Both the position numbers and the translations under genes were made by a program. A DNA stretch of 64,000 nt, from positions 18,583-82,582 of the forward strand of contig PBMZ01000083.1 of the NCBI GenBank assembly GCA_002722955.1, in the 5' to 3' direction. Positions 38,968-47,904 of the stretch are shown here, in pieces; within the stretch, counting starts at the first letter, position 1; every line of letters begins with the position of its first letter. Source of the stretch: Planctomycetaceae bacterium. Its GTDB lineage: Bacteria; Planctomycetota; Planctomycetia; Planctomycetales; Planctomycetaceae. The notes under the pieces were generated by a model. The model was not told where the DNA came from and ran no database searches. It was given only the letters and a program-made list of their open reading frames with translations.

Positions 38968-40380
38968 ATGACATTGCACATTGAACAACCCTCCAATCGC
39001 CGCGACTTCCTACAGCGTGCCGGTGGTGGATTCGGCGCGTTGGCCTTGCAAGGAATGCTTGCAAGCGAAGCTGGTGCCGCAGTACCCGGAAGCCGTAACC
39101 GGCCGGCTCATTACTTTGGCAAGGCAAAGAGCATTATCTTCTTGTTCATGGATGGCGGCCCCAGCCACTTGGATACTTTCGATCCAAAGCCGATGGTCAA
39201 CGAACATGCCGGCAAGCCCCTTCCGCAATCGATCGAACGCGTCATCACGCCGATGGGTGTTTCCGAGAATCCCGTTTTGCCCACCAAACGAACCTGGAAG
39301 CAATACGGAGAAAGCGGACTTCCTGTATCGAACTGGTACGAACATGTTGGCGAAATGGCCGATGAGCTTTGCGTGATCCGTTCGTGCCAAGCCGATGGCC
39401 TGAATCATGTGGGTAGCGTTTGCCAAATGAACACGGGTAGCATTTTGGCCGGCCGTCCAAGCCTCGGCGCCTGGGTCAATTATGGGCTGGGTACAGAAAA
39501 CGAGAACTTGCCATCATTCGTGGTCTTGTTAGACAACCCCCGCGAGCCACCTGGTGGAAGTCGCGTTTGGGGCACTGGCTTTATGCCGGCCACTTACCAA
39601 GGAACACGGTTTCGCAATGCCAAAGATCCCGTGTTGCACTTGAGCCCTCCAGCATCGTTTGCCGGCGACCGCCAAAAGAACAAGCTGGAGTTCATCAACC
39701 GATTAAACAAACGCCACCGATCACCACGGCCGGATAATGGTGAGCTAGAGGCTCGCATTGCGGCGTATGAGTTAGCGTTTCAAATGCAAAAGCACGCGCC
39801 CGAGGCTGTCGATCTTGCTCAGGAATCCAAGGAAACCTTGGAGCTCTACGGCATAAACGACAAGACGACGAAGGCATTCGGACGCAATTGTTTGTTGGCC
39901 CGCCGATTGGTCGAACGTAGCGTGAGGTTCATTCAATTGTATTCCGGTTCGGGCAGCAAATGGGACGCTCACAGCAAGATCGAGAACAACCATACGTTGC
40001 ACTGTAAGGAAACTGACAAGCCCATCGCTGGCCTGCTTCGCGATTTGAAGCAGCGAGGCCTCCTGGACGAAACCTTAGTCATCTGGGGAGGCGAATTCGG
40101 TCGAACACCGATGTCCGAAAAAGGCGACGGTCGCGATCACAATCCGTACGGCTTCACAATGTGGTTGGCTGGTGGCGGAGTGAAAGGCGGTCACATCGTT
40201 GGCGCGACGGACGACTTCGGTATGCACGCTGTTGAAGGACACGCGCACGTCCATGATCTCCACGCAACATTCATGGCAGCCGCTGGAATCGACCACGAGA
40301 AGTTGATCTATCACCATCAAGGTCGACCAGAGCGAGCCACCGTTAACGAAGGCACTGTGATCGAAGACGTGTTCGCTTAG
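38968..40380 (+). CDS. DUF1501 protein, Tat-exported (pair C)
   Basis: Protein of 470 aa with a twin-arginine start (SNRRDFLQRAGGGFGALALQ). Family blocks are [72 protein letters not shown] and VHDLHATFMAAAGIDHEKL. It shares the metal-like His/Asp pattern with the other three copies. The stop is followed by a clear hairpin. The pair is the likely transcription unit, from about 36694 to the hairpin. Confidence 0.93.
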   Translation: MTLHIEQPSNRRDFLQRAGGGFGALALQGMLASEAGAAVPGSRNRPAHYFGKAKSIIFLFMDGGPSHLDTFDPKPMVNEHAGKPLPQSIERVITPMGVSENPVLPTKRTWKQYGESGLPVSNWYEHVGEMADELCVIRSCQADGLNHVGSVCQMNTGSILAGRPSLGAWVNYGLGTENENLPSFVVLLDNPREPPGGSRVWGTGFMPATYQGTRFRNAKDPVLHLSPPASFAGDRQKNKLEFINRLNKRHRSPRPDNGELEARIAAYELAFQMQKHAPEAVDLAQESKETLELYGINDKTTKAFGRNCLLARRLVERSVRFIQLYSGSGSKWDAHSKIENNHTLHCKETDKPIAGLLRDLKQRGLLDETLVIWGGEFGRTPMSEKGDGRDHNPYGFTMWLAGGGVKGGHIVGATDDFGMHAVEGHAHVHDLHATFMAAAGIDHEKLIYHHQGRPERATVNEGTVIEDVFA

Positions 40381-40408
40381 GCCCTCTTTCAGATGGATGC
40401 GCATGAGA

Positions 40409-40441
40409 AAGGCTGCTGCAGTCGTCGACTACAGCAGCCTT
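40409..40441. terminator. Hairpin between convergent pair C and the isomerase-like gene
   Basis: AAGGCTGCTG (40409-40418) pairs with CAGCAGCCTT (40432-40441), and the loop holds AGTCG/CGACT which extends the stem. It lies in the 89-base gap between two convergent stops and probably terminates both. Confidence 0.85.
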
Positions 40442-40469
40442 GGGTGAGCATTGTGGTATTCGCTTCGAT

Positions 40470-41330
40470 CTAACCACGCAGCGTCTTCGCGGATTCTCGA
40501 ACATGAGCCAAGCAGGCTTCGATGTCCGACAGCGGGTTGCTGGGATTCTCTTCGTACTCAAGCGATAAGACGTTCTGGTACTTGAGCTTCTTGAGCACTT
40601 TCAAGCAGGCGGGCACGTTCAAGTCACCCTCGCCCAAGATCTTGAAGAGACGCTGTTTCTTGCCGTCGCGATCGATGGTCTTGACGTCCTTTAGGTGGAC
40701 ACCGAAGACGCGTTTGCCCAGTCGCTCGATCGCCTCGGCGGGAACTTCGCCACTGCGGAGAAAGTGGCCAGTGTCAACACAGGCACCAACCAAAGGATGT
40801 CGGTCCTTGACCATCTCCTCGACGTCGGAAATCTTGTCATAGAGTGCTCGCGGGCCATGGTTGTGAATGGCGATGGCAACTTTGTACTCGTCGCAAAGTT
40901 TGTCGAGTAAATCGAATGTTCCCTTCGTCTTCTTCGGATTGGCACTGAGCGAAACGATGCCCATTGCTTTAGCAAAATCGAAGGCGGCCCGAGCTTTTGA
41001 TTCGTTTTCATCAAAGCCCAAAACGCCGTAGGCCAGCAATTTGATGTTCGAGCCCTTCAGCAGTTCTTTATGGTTCGCAATGTCCTTCGGCACGGCACTC
41101 ATCGGAAGGTGTCGCGGATAGGCTTCCCAGTAATTCAGCCCCAGTTTTTCGCTGTGCTTCAATGCCTCTTCAACTGTAAAACCTCGCAGCGAGTAGCTTT
41201 GAATTCCCATTTTGAATCCGGCATACGGATCAGCTTTATCAGCCAGCAAGCTTTCGGGAGCAAGCGCCAAAGCGCCGCCGGCAACAGCCGCTGTCTTGAG
41301 AAAAGTTCGTCGATCAACGGTTTGATTCAT
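40470..41330 (-). CDS. Tat-exported sugar phosphate isomerase/epimerase-like protein
   Basis: Xylose-isomerase-like TIM-barrel protein of 286 aa. ATG 41330 is chosen for the twin-arginine start DRRTFLKTAAVAGGALALAP and AAGGA before it; the longer frame to 41393 is unconserved. Barrel features are MGIQSYSLRGFTVEEALKHS, YKVAIAIHNHGPRALYDKIS, LVGACVDTGHFLRSGEVP and YQNVLSLEYEENPSNP. The His-Asp-His-Glu set is typical of metal-dependent isomerases. Members of this fold epimerise or isomerise sugars. It is exported and sits among polysaccharide-related genes, but the substrate is unknown. Confidence 0.88.
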   Translation of the reverse strand: MNQTVDRRTFLKTAAVAGGALALAPESLLADKADPYAGFKMGIQSYSLRGFTVEEALKHSEKLGLNYWEAYPRHLPMSAVPKDIANHKELLKGSNIKLLAYGVLGFDENESKARAAFDFAKAMGIVSLSANPKKTKGTFDLLDKLCDEYKVAIAIHNHGPRALYDKISDVEEMVKDRHPLVGACVDTGHFLRSGEVPAEAIERLGKRVFGVHLKDVKTIDRDGKKQRLFKILGEGDLNVPACLKVLKKLKYQNVLSLEYEENPSNPLSDIEACLAHVRESAKTLRG

Positions 41331-42002
41331 TGAGATTTTCCTTGGGGGTTTTTGAATGAAGACGCGAAAAAGTTTGAAGGTCGCGGAATTCAACTACGTC
41401 CGCGTCAAAATCAGAATTTCGACCGTATTATGGGGTGATCGATGCCGATTTAACACCTTGTTGGCAAATTTGGTCAGCAATTCTCAACAGTTGCGAGTGT
41501 CCCGATTGAGCCCTCGACGGTATGTTGTTGATTCGTTATAAGTCCGCAAGTCGACCCTTTCAGTGATCACGTGGTGTCGGGCCAAGGAAAAGAATTCCAG
41601 CCGCGTGATGACGACCTAAACTCAGAAAAGACAAATCTCTCGTAACTATTCCGTCGGAGGTGCCAACCCTTATCGCGAGGGCCTGGAATCAATAGTGGTG
41701 ATTGCTGAAGCAATACCCGATTCCCGCCCTTCTCGCAGCGACTCCACCGTCGCAATTATCGAGAGGTTTGATAACGACGGCCGCGGTAACCTTTGGTTGC
41801 CGCGGCTTTCGTCGTTCTTTGGGAGCTGTTTCCGTGCACCAATAACCGGATGGGTTGTTCGTTTGAAAAACGCTTATCAACATACTGAGATGTACGGTGA
41901 AGTTTCGTTGCCATTTGACTGTTAGGTTCCAGTCGACGTTCACGATGTGATATATTGTCGCATCGAACCCATATTATCCTGCGTAGTCACGAAGTGATGA
42001 TA
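41331..42002. other. 672-base gap with one structured element
   Basis: No protein reading here looks genuine; the small frames found are not conserved-looking. The only structure seen is the hairpin at 41773-41816. Promoters for the divergent isomerase-like gene and pair D should be inside. Confidence 0.5.
41773..41816. other. Stable two-part hairpin of unknown role
   Basis: GCCGCGGTAACC (41780-41791) pairs with GGTTGCCGCGGC (41795-41806), one G-T pair and a 3-base loop. The stem is extended outside by AACGACG (41773-41779) with CGTCGTT (41810-41816) across a TTT bulge. The next bases are T-rich. There is no gene ending immediately upstream on the plus strand, so a plain terminator is not obvious. 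Confidence 0.7.
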
Positions 42003-44906
42003 ATGCGCTATTGCTACATCCTCTTGTCCACCGCTCTTTGCTTCCTCAACGTAACGACCAATGCTGCGGACCGCGAAGGCGTCGAGTTCTTCGAGAAGAA
42101 GATTCGCCCATTGCTCGTCAAGCGATGTTTCAAGTGCCACGGTGGAGCCAAAGCTGGCGGCGGCTTGTCGTTGGCAACTTCTGCTGGCTGGCAAAAGGGT
42201 GGTGAAACTGGGCCCGCGATTATTCCAGGCGAGCCCAAAGAGAGTCTCCTCATCGACGCGATCAATTATCGCGGACTCGAAATGCCACCGCCGGATAAAG
42301 GTGGCAAGCTGCCGAAAGAAGAAATCGTCCTGCTGACCAAATGGGTCGCGATGGGCGCGCCAGCTCCGGGTGATGACGCGTTGGGTGGGATGAGTTTGAA
42401 GGAGGCTCGGTCTTGGTGGTCTTTCCAAGCGTTGCCGAAAGGCGGTGGCAAGTTAACCTCAGCAAAGATCGACGCGTTGATCAACGAGAAGCTTGCCCAA
42501 CAAAAGCTGACACTATCGACAATCACCGACAAGCGAACTTTGATCCGGCGAGCCACCTATGACCTGACCGGGTTGCCGCCGACCACGGCGGAAGTGAAAG
42601 CGTTCTTGGCGGATCCATCGGCGGACGCGTTCGACAAGGTCATCGATCGGCTTTTGCAGTCGCCTCAATATGGGGCACGCTGGGGACGACATTGGCTCGA
42701 CGTTGTCCGATATGCCGACACGGCGGGCGAGAACTCGGACCGGCCTTTGCCGCATGCTTGGCGTTACCGGAACTGGGTGATTGAGGCTTTGAACCGGGAT
42801 ATGCCATTCGATGAATTCGTTCGTTGGCAGCTTGCGGGCGACATCGTGAATGCCAAGACCGACGATCAACGGCTTCGCGAAGGTATCATTGCCACGGGCT
42901 ATTTGGCGGTGGCTCGACGTTACGGGCACGACATCGACAAAGACATCCATCTAATGCACGAGGATGTCATCGATAACCTCGGCAAGAACTTCCTTGGACT
43001 GACGCTGGGTTGTGCTCGATGTCACGATCACAAGTACGATGCCGTCACGTCCGAGGACTATTATGCTTTGTATGGCATTTTTAATAGCACCAAGTTCGCT
43101 TTCCCCGGCTGCGAACCCAAGGAGCAACCGCGCGACTTGGTTCCGTTGATGGACAACGCCAAAGCCGACGCGATGATGGCCGACTATCAACGCCGGCTCG
43201 ACGAATACAACAACGCTAGTAAGTTCGAAGAGAGTGAAGCTCAACGGCTGAAGCAAGTTGCCGCGAAGGCTTACCGAGTCCTCTCGAAGGCACTGGTCGA
43301 GGAAACAAAGTCGGCATCCATCCACGAAAACGCTGACGGCAAGCTCGATCGCCTTGCCGTTAAGAAGGGCGAGGTCTTGCAACTGACCGTCATGCCCAAC
43401 GGCAACCACGGGGCCGACACAACTCGAATTGAGCTGGAGATTACGAAGCTTGGCGATCAACCCAAGACCTACAATGTGTCGGACTTGATCCCGCGGCTCA
43501 CGAAGCAAGGGCCGTTCGTGAAACACAACGGGGCGACTTGGTGCTTCTTTGACGTGGCCGAAGGCCCGCGTTTTCTTCTCAACCGAAAAGATTCCGTTGA
43601 TGGCGTTGCAAGTTTGCAAGCTTGGGCCAACGGCGACACGCCTTCCGTATTTGTGAACACTTCCAACAGCCCCGTCAAAGTCTGGACAACGCTGCCACCG
43701 AAAGCGTTCTTTATGCATCCGGGCGTCAAACGCGATGTGGCGTTGTCATGGGTGTGCCCCGAAGATGGCGAATACGAAGTTCGCGGCACTGTCACCGACG
43801 CTCACCCCGCGCCGGGACTTGATGGCGTTTCATTCCGCTTCGAACATTTTCCAAACGCTAAGTTTGGTGATGGGCTAGTTGGGCTAACCGACTCTTACAC
43901 CGCACGTGACAAGATGCCCGTCAAGCCAGCAATTCCCGTGGCTTACGCCGTTGTCGAGGGCAACATCAAGAACGCTCGACTTCAACAACGCGGTGACCCT
44001 AAACAACCGGGCGACGAAATCCCGCGACGCTGGCTTTCAGTGTTTGGAGGGGAAGCTGTTTCGAGTGGAAGTGGTCGAGTCGAATTGGCGGAGTGGATCG
44101 TTGATCATCCACTGTTAGCACGAGTGATGGCCAACCGCATCTGGCAATGGCACTTCGGCCGTGGCATCGTGGCAACGCCGAACGATTTCGGTTCGCGCGG
44201 CGAGGCTCCGACTCATCCCGCGTTATTGAATCTGCTGGCAGCGCAATTTCGCGCTGGTGGATATCGGATCAAGCCAATGCATCGCTTGATCATGAAAACC
44301 GCCGCCTATCAGCGCAGCAGCCAAGTCGATCCTTCGCGACGAGAACTCGATCCCAACAATCGCTGGCTGGCTCACTATTCTCGACGGCGACTGAGTGCCG
44401 AGGAAATTCGCGACAGCCTGCTATCAGCCAGCCGCATGCTTGACCTCAGTACTGCCGAGGCTCACCCATTCCCGCCCGAAGCCACCTGGAAGTTTTCTCA
44501 GCACGCACCGTTCAATGCGGTATATGATACCGACCGCCGTAGCGTGTTCTTGATGGTTCAACGGCAACGGCGGCATCCGTACCTCGCTCTGTTCGACGGA
44601 GCCGACCCGAACTCAAGTACTCCCTCGCGAGAGTCCACGACCGTGCCGACTCAAGCGTTGTACTTCTTGAACGATCCCTTTTTTCATCGCCAAGCAGCCG
44701 GTTTCGCCGCGACCGTCGATGCGAAGCTTAGCGAAGACGAACAAATCCAACACGCCTTCAAATCGCTCTTCGCCCGCCCGGCCACGACCGACGAAACAAC
44801 AATCGCGACACAGTTCTTGGCCAAGTATCCCGGAAACACCAAGGCCAAATGGTCCGCGTTCGCTCGAGTGCTACTGTCGTCGAATGAGTTTTTGTATGTA
44901 GACTGA
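42003..44906 (+). CDS. PSCyt1/DUF1549/DUF1553 cytochrome-like protein (pair D)
   Basis: Exported protein of 967 aa. ATG 42003 begins the signal peptide (MRYCYILLSTALCFLNVTTN); frames from 41955 add nothing conserved. PSCyt1 has Cys42-x-x-Cys45-His46 (CFKCHGG). DUF1549 follows with RRATYDLTGLPPTTAEVKA, WGRHWLDVVRYADTAGENSD and CARCHDHKYD, where an Arg replaces the Gln of the other copies. A middle insert of about 300 residues resembles a carbohydrate-binding jelly roll (DPRGT-type signatures were not seen). DUF1553 has VELAEWIVDHPLLARVMANR and HRLIMKTAAYQRSSQVDPSR. The partner DUF1501 gene follows after a hairpin, a looser arrangement than in pairs A-C. Confidence 0.92.
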   Translation: MRYCYILLSTALCFLNVTTNAADREGVEFFEKKIRPLLVKRCFKCHGGAKAGGGLSLATSAGWQKGGETGPAIIPGEPKESLLIDAINYRGLEMPPPDKGGKLPKEEIVLLTKWVAMGAPAPGDDALGGMSLKEARSWWSFQALPKGGGKLTSAKIDALINEKLAQQKLTLSTITDKRTLIRRATYDLTGLPPTTAEVKAFLADPSADAFDKVIDRLLQSPQYGARWGRHWLDVVRYADTAGENSDRPLPHAWRYRNWVIEALNRDMPFDEFVRWQLAGDIVNAKTDDQRLREGIIATGYLAVARRYGHDIDKDIHLMHEDVIDNLGKNFLGLTLGCARCHDHKYDAVTSEDYYALYGIFNSTKFAFPGCEPKEQPRDLVPLMDNAKADAMMADYQRRLDEYNNASKFEESEAQRLKQVAAKAYRVLSKALVEETKSASIHENADGKLDRLAVKKGEVLQLTVMPNGNHGADTTRIELEITKLGDQPKTYNVSDLIPRLTKQGPFVKHNGATWCFFDVAEGPRFLLNRKDSVDGVASLQAWANGDTPSVFVNTSNSPVKVWTTLPPKAFFMHPGVKRDVALSWVCPEDGEYEVRGTVTDAHPAPGLDGVSFRFEHFPNAKFGDGLVGLTDSYTARDKMPVKPAIPVAYAVVEGNIKNARLQQRGDPKQPGDEIPRRWLSVFGGEAVSSGSGRVELAEWIVDHPLLARVMANRIWQWHFGRGIVATPNDFGSRGEAPTHPALLNLLAAQFRAGGYRIKPMHRLIMKTAAYQRSSQVDPSRRELDPNNRWLAHYSRRRLSAEEIRDSLLSASRMLDLSTAEAHPFPPEATWKFSQHAPFNAVYDTDRRSVFLMVQRQRRHPYLALFDGADPNSSTPSRESTTVPTQALYFLNDPFFHRQAAGFAATVDAKLSEDEQIQHAFKSLFARPATTDETTIATQFLAKYPGNTKAKWSAFARVLLSSNEFLYVD

Positions 44907-44921
44907 GTAGGTTTTTGAATA

Positions 44922-44981
44922 GAAGATCGCAAAGGACGCAAAGAGTTAGCATTTACTTACTTTGCGTCCTTTGCGACCTTC
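44922..44981. repeat. Palindromic element inside pair D
   Basis: A 22-base arm (44922-44943, core GATCGCAAAGGACGCAAAG) and its complement (44960-44981) match except at one base, with a 16-base loop. It sits in the 99-base gap between the two genes of pair D, so it may reduce read-through into DUF1501. It has the look of a dispersed repeat. Confidence 0.8.
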
Positions 44982-45005
44982 TGTTCAAACATAATGTGAC
45001 TCACC

Positions 45006-46394
45006 ATGAATTTATCGAAATCAACACGTCGATCGTTCCTAAGCTCCGCAGTTGCCGGATCGATGATCTTTCCTGGCATCGTCGAGCAACTGTTGGCCGA
45101 CAGCGATCCGCTCGCCGCGAGGGGATCGCATTTTCCGGGTCGTGCTAAGAACGTCATCTTCCTGTTCATGACTGGTGGTGTCTCGCACATTGATACATTT
45201 GATCCGAAGCCAGCGTTGCATCGCGATGTTGGCAAGGAGATCAAGGCAGATCATCCCGAGATCGCAAACCGCCCGGGCTACGAACGCATCTTTTTGAAGA
45301 AACCGCAGTGGGAGTTTTCCAGCCACGGCGAGAGCGGGACTGAAGTCAGCACGCTGTTTCCTCACGTGGCCACTTGCGTTGACGACATCGCCATGATTCG
45401 ATCGATGCACACTTCTCACTCGAACCATTACAACGCGACGCTTGGCATGCACACGGGTTCGTTTGCGTTCTCGCGGCCGAGCATCGGCTCATGGGTTAGC
45501 TACGGTTTGGGATCCGAGAACCGCAATCTTCCCGGCTTTGTCGTGATCGCTCCAAAGCAGACTTACGCCGGGACCCAAGTTTTCTCCAGCGATTTTTTAC
45601 CGGCCGCACATCAAGGCACATTGGTTGTTCCTGGTGCCGAACCCGTCGCCAACGTGAAACCACGAGTCCCCTCGGATCGCCAGCGGCTGGAGTTGGACGC
45701 GCTACAGGCTTTCAATCGTCTGCACAAGGATAAGCGTCAAGCCGATGCAGCACTCTCAGCGCGCATGCGATCTTTCGAGACAGCCTTCGGTATGCAAATG
45801 GCAGTGCCAGACGCGTTCGATTTCTCGAAAGAAACAAAGACAACGCTTGGCAACTACGCTTTACAACCTGGCCAAACAAGCGGTTTCGGCTGGCAATGTC
45901 TCGCCGCGCGACGATTGATCGAACGTGGCGTCCGATTTGTCGAATTAATCGATACAGGCTCGTCCGGTAACTGGGACGCTCACGGAGACATGATGAGTCA
46001 CGTTGGCCTCGCCAAGAACGTCGACCAACCAATCGCCGGCTTGCTCAAGGATCTCAAACAACGCGGCATGTTGGAAGAAACGCTCGTCGTATGGACCACC
46101 GAGTTCGGTCGCACCCCCTTCAACAACAAAGCCGACGCCAAAGGCCGCGAACACCATCCGTGGGCGTTTACGTCATGGCTCGCCGGAGCCGGCGTGAAAC
46201 CAGGCGTCGTTTACGGAGCCACCGACGAACACGGCCTCCATTCGGTCGTCGACAAAGTCCACGTCCACGACTTCCACGCGACGATCTTGCATCTGATGGG
46301 GCTGGACCACGAACGCCTTACGTTTAGGCATGCGGGGCGTGATTATCGCCTGACTGACGTCGAAGGCAACGTTGTCAACGGCGTGCTTGCCTGA
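45006..46394 (+). CDS. DUF1501 protein, Tat-exported (pair D)
   Basis: Protein of 462 aa with a twin-arginine start (KSTRRSFLSSAVAGSMIFPG). Family blocks: VIFLFMTGGVSHIDTFDPKP, CLAARRLIERGVRFVELIDT, NWDAHGDMMSHVG, VVWTTEFGRTPFNNKADAKG and VHDFHATILHLMGLDHERL. In this copy the usual WGGEFGRTP reads WTTEFGRTP. The DUF1553 partner lies 99 bases upstream across a hairpin. Reaction unknown. Confidence 0.93.
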   Translation: MNLSKSTRRSFLSSAVAGSMIFPGIVEQLLADSDPLAARGSHFPGRAKNVIFLFMTGGVSHIDTFDPKPALHRDVGKEIKADHPEIANRPGYERIFLKKPQWEFSSHGESGTEVSTLFPHVATCVDDIAMIRSMHTSHSNHYNATLGMHTGSFAFSRPSIGSWVSYGLGSENRNLPGFVVIAPKQTYAGTQVFSSDFLPAAHQGTLVVPGAEPVANVKPRVPSDRQRLELDALQAFNRLHKDKRQADAALSARMRSFETAFGMQMAVPDAFDFSKETKTTLGNYALQPGQTSGFGWQCLAARRLIERGVRFVELIDTGSSGNWDAHGDMMSHVGLAKNVDQPIAGLLKDLKQRGMLEETLVVWTTEFGRTPFNNKADAKGREHHPWAFTSWLAGAGVKPGVVYGATDEHGLHSVVDKVHVHDFHATILHLMGLDHERLTFRHAGRDYRLTDVEGNVVNGVLA

Positions 46395-46405
46395 CCAACG
46401 CGATG

Positions 46406-47885
46406 TTACAATTGCAACAAGGTCAGTTCGCCAAGATCAATGTCATCGCTGAACAACTCATCCACTTCGCCGGTTTGGTCGTCTTCGTCGGAAATTTTCG
46501 AAGACGATGAAACGTCGACGCTCAGTAAACGAGGCGATTCACTGTCAACACTTCGTTGTGTTCTCGACGGTGACGCGATCTGCACTCCCGCTGACACATT
46601 AGAAGCTACCGGCTGACTCAATTCAGTAAGCGTATCGGTTGCAATTGATGGACGTTCGGCTGTTCCCGCATTTTGAGCCGGTGGGTCTGGAATCATTGGT
46701 TCTGTGAAGCCGAACGCTTTCCGTGCCAAGGCGATCGCATCGATAATGGAAAGCGTTCCGCTGCCATCGATGTCGGAAAGTAGAGTTGGGTCGATCAACG
46801 GATCGGCGGCAAATCCAGAATCCAATTGGAAGGCGACGCGAGCCGTCAGAATCGCGTCGACGATGCTTAGGACAACAGCCGTGTTTTGATTACCGTCGGA
46901 AACGTCATCGTCGATGCCTGTGACTTGGACGGTTTGAACTTGATCCCAATTGTTGGGAGTGAAAGTTAGCGTATCAACGTTGCTGACAACCTCGCCTTCA
47001 TCGGATGAGTCGACTGAAATGACGACTGATGTCAACGGACGACTCGATAAGGCAACCCCAACAGTATCCGTTGTGCCCGACTCGTTGACTCGCGTGTCTT
47101 GGCCGCTGATGAAAAGTTCGATGCCGGGCAGATCGTTATCTACGGCCGTGACGCTGACGACTTGATCTTGCAGACTGTCGAAAGCGTCGTTTGATACTGC
47201 GTCGTCGACTGACAGAGTGATCGTAGACTATTGGTCTCCATCGATAAGAATGTCGTCTTGGCCCGTGATGATGACCGTTTGAGGTTGATCCCAGTCTTGA
47301 GGGGTGAAGGTCAACGATTGCCGGTTCGCGACGGCTTCATCGGAATCACTGCCTTCAATTCCGATGACCACGTTCGACAACGGACGCCGATCCAAGACAA
47401 CGTGGAAGCTGTCCGTCGTTCCACTTTCGTTGACGACGGTCTCGTTATTGGATTCCGTGATCGTGAAGCCGGCAGCATCGTTATCAAGCGTCTCGACGGC
47501 AATGGACTGCAACCCAACGTTGGCGAACGCCGCGTTCGATTGTCCGACGTTAATTTGCACGGTGACATCGGTTGCCTGAGTTCCGTCGACCGCGTCGTCG
47601 TCGACACCAGTAACGACCACTGTCTGTGGAGCATTCCAGTTCTGCGGAGTGAACTGAAGCTGAGACTTATTGACGGTCGCCTCATCTGTATCTTGACTGG
47701 CCACAACGAGCACAACATTGGAAAGCGGTTGCCGGTCAAGGACAACTGTCAACGAATCGGTGGATCCCGTCTCGCTGACTCTTATGTTGTTGTCGGTGAC
47801 GGCAATGCTGAAGTCCGCCACATCATCATCGGTTTTGCTGACTGAGATGACTTGATCGGCAACGTCATCGTAAACATCGTGCGAT
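46406..47885 (-). pseudogene. C-terminal remnant of a giant Calx-beta-like/dockerin-like secreted protein
   Basis: Minus-strand fragment with three or more beta-sandwich repeats of the pattern ESGTTDSFHVVLDRRPLSNV, then SDEA then LTFTPQDWDQPQTVIITGQD. A dockerin-like segment follows (SDIDGSGTLSIIDAIALARK, calcium-type DxDxxG) and then an acidic tail ending at 46406, as in planctomycete giant surface proteins. A TAG at 47228-47230 interrupts the frame (GDQ, stop, then STITLSVDDA), while the reading frame is unchanged on both sides. The Calx-type end DGNQNTAVVL runs straight into dockerin-like text (SIVDAILTARV), which suggests an internal deletion. Upstream of about 47885 the homology ends abruptly where the opposite-strand fragment begins. 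Confidence 0.75.
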
Positions 47886-47904
47886 TGAGCGCATCGTTGC
47901 GAAC

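Noticed and set aside
41689..41943. 84-aa minus-strand and 76-aa plus-strand frames in the pair D upstream gap
   Set aside because: Both pass through the 41773-41816 hairpin and have no ribosome site or domain; treated as non-coding.
42951..43718. 255-aa minus-strand open frame
   Set aside because: Lies wholly inside the pair D DUF1553 gene, which has haem motifs and family blocks; no domain seen in the reverse frame.
47231..47845. 204-aa plus-strand open frame over the giant-protein remnant
   Set aside because: Here the minus strand carries the repeat pattern; the plus reading has no repeat text, unlike the real plus-strand fragment further on.
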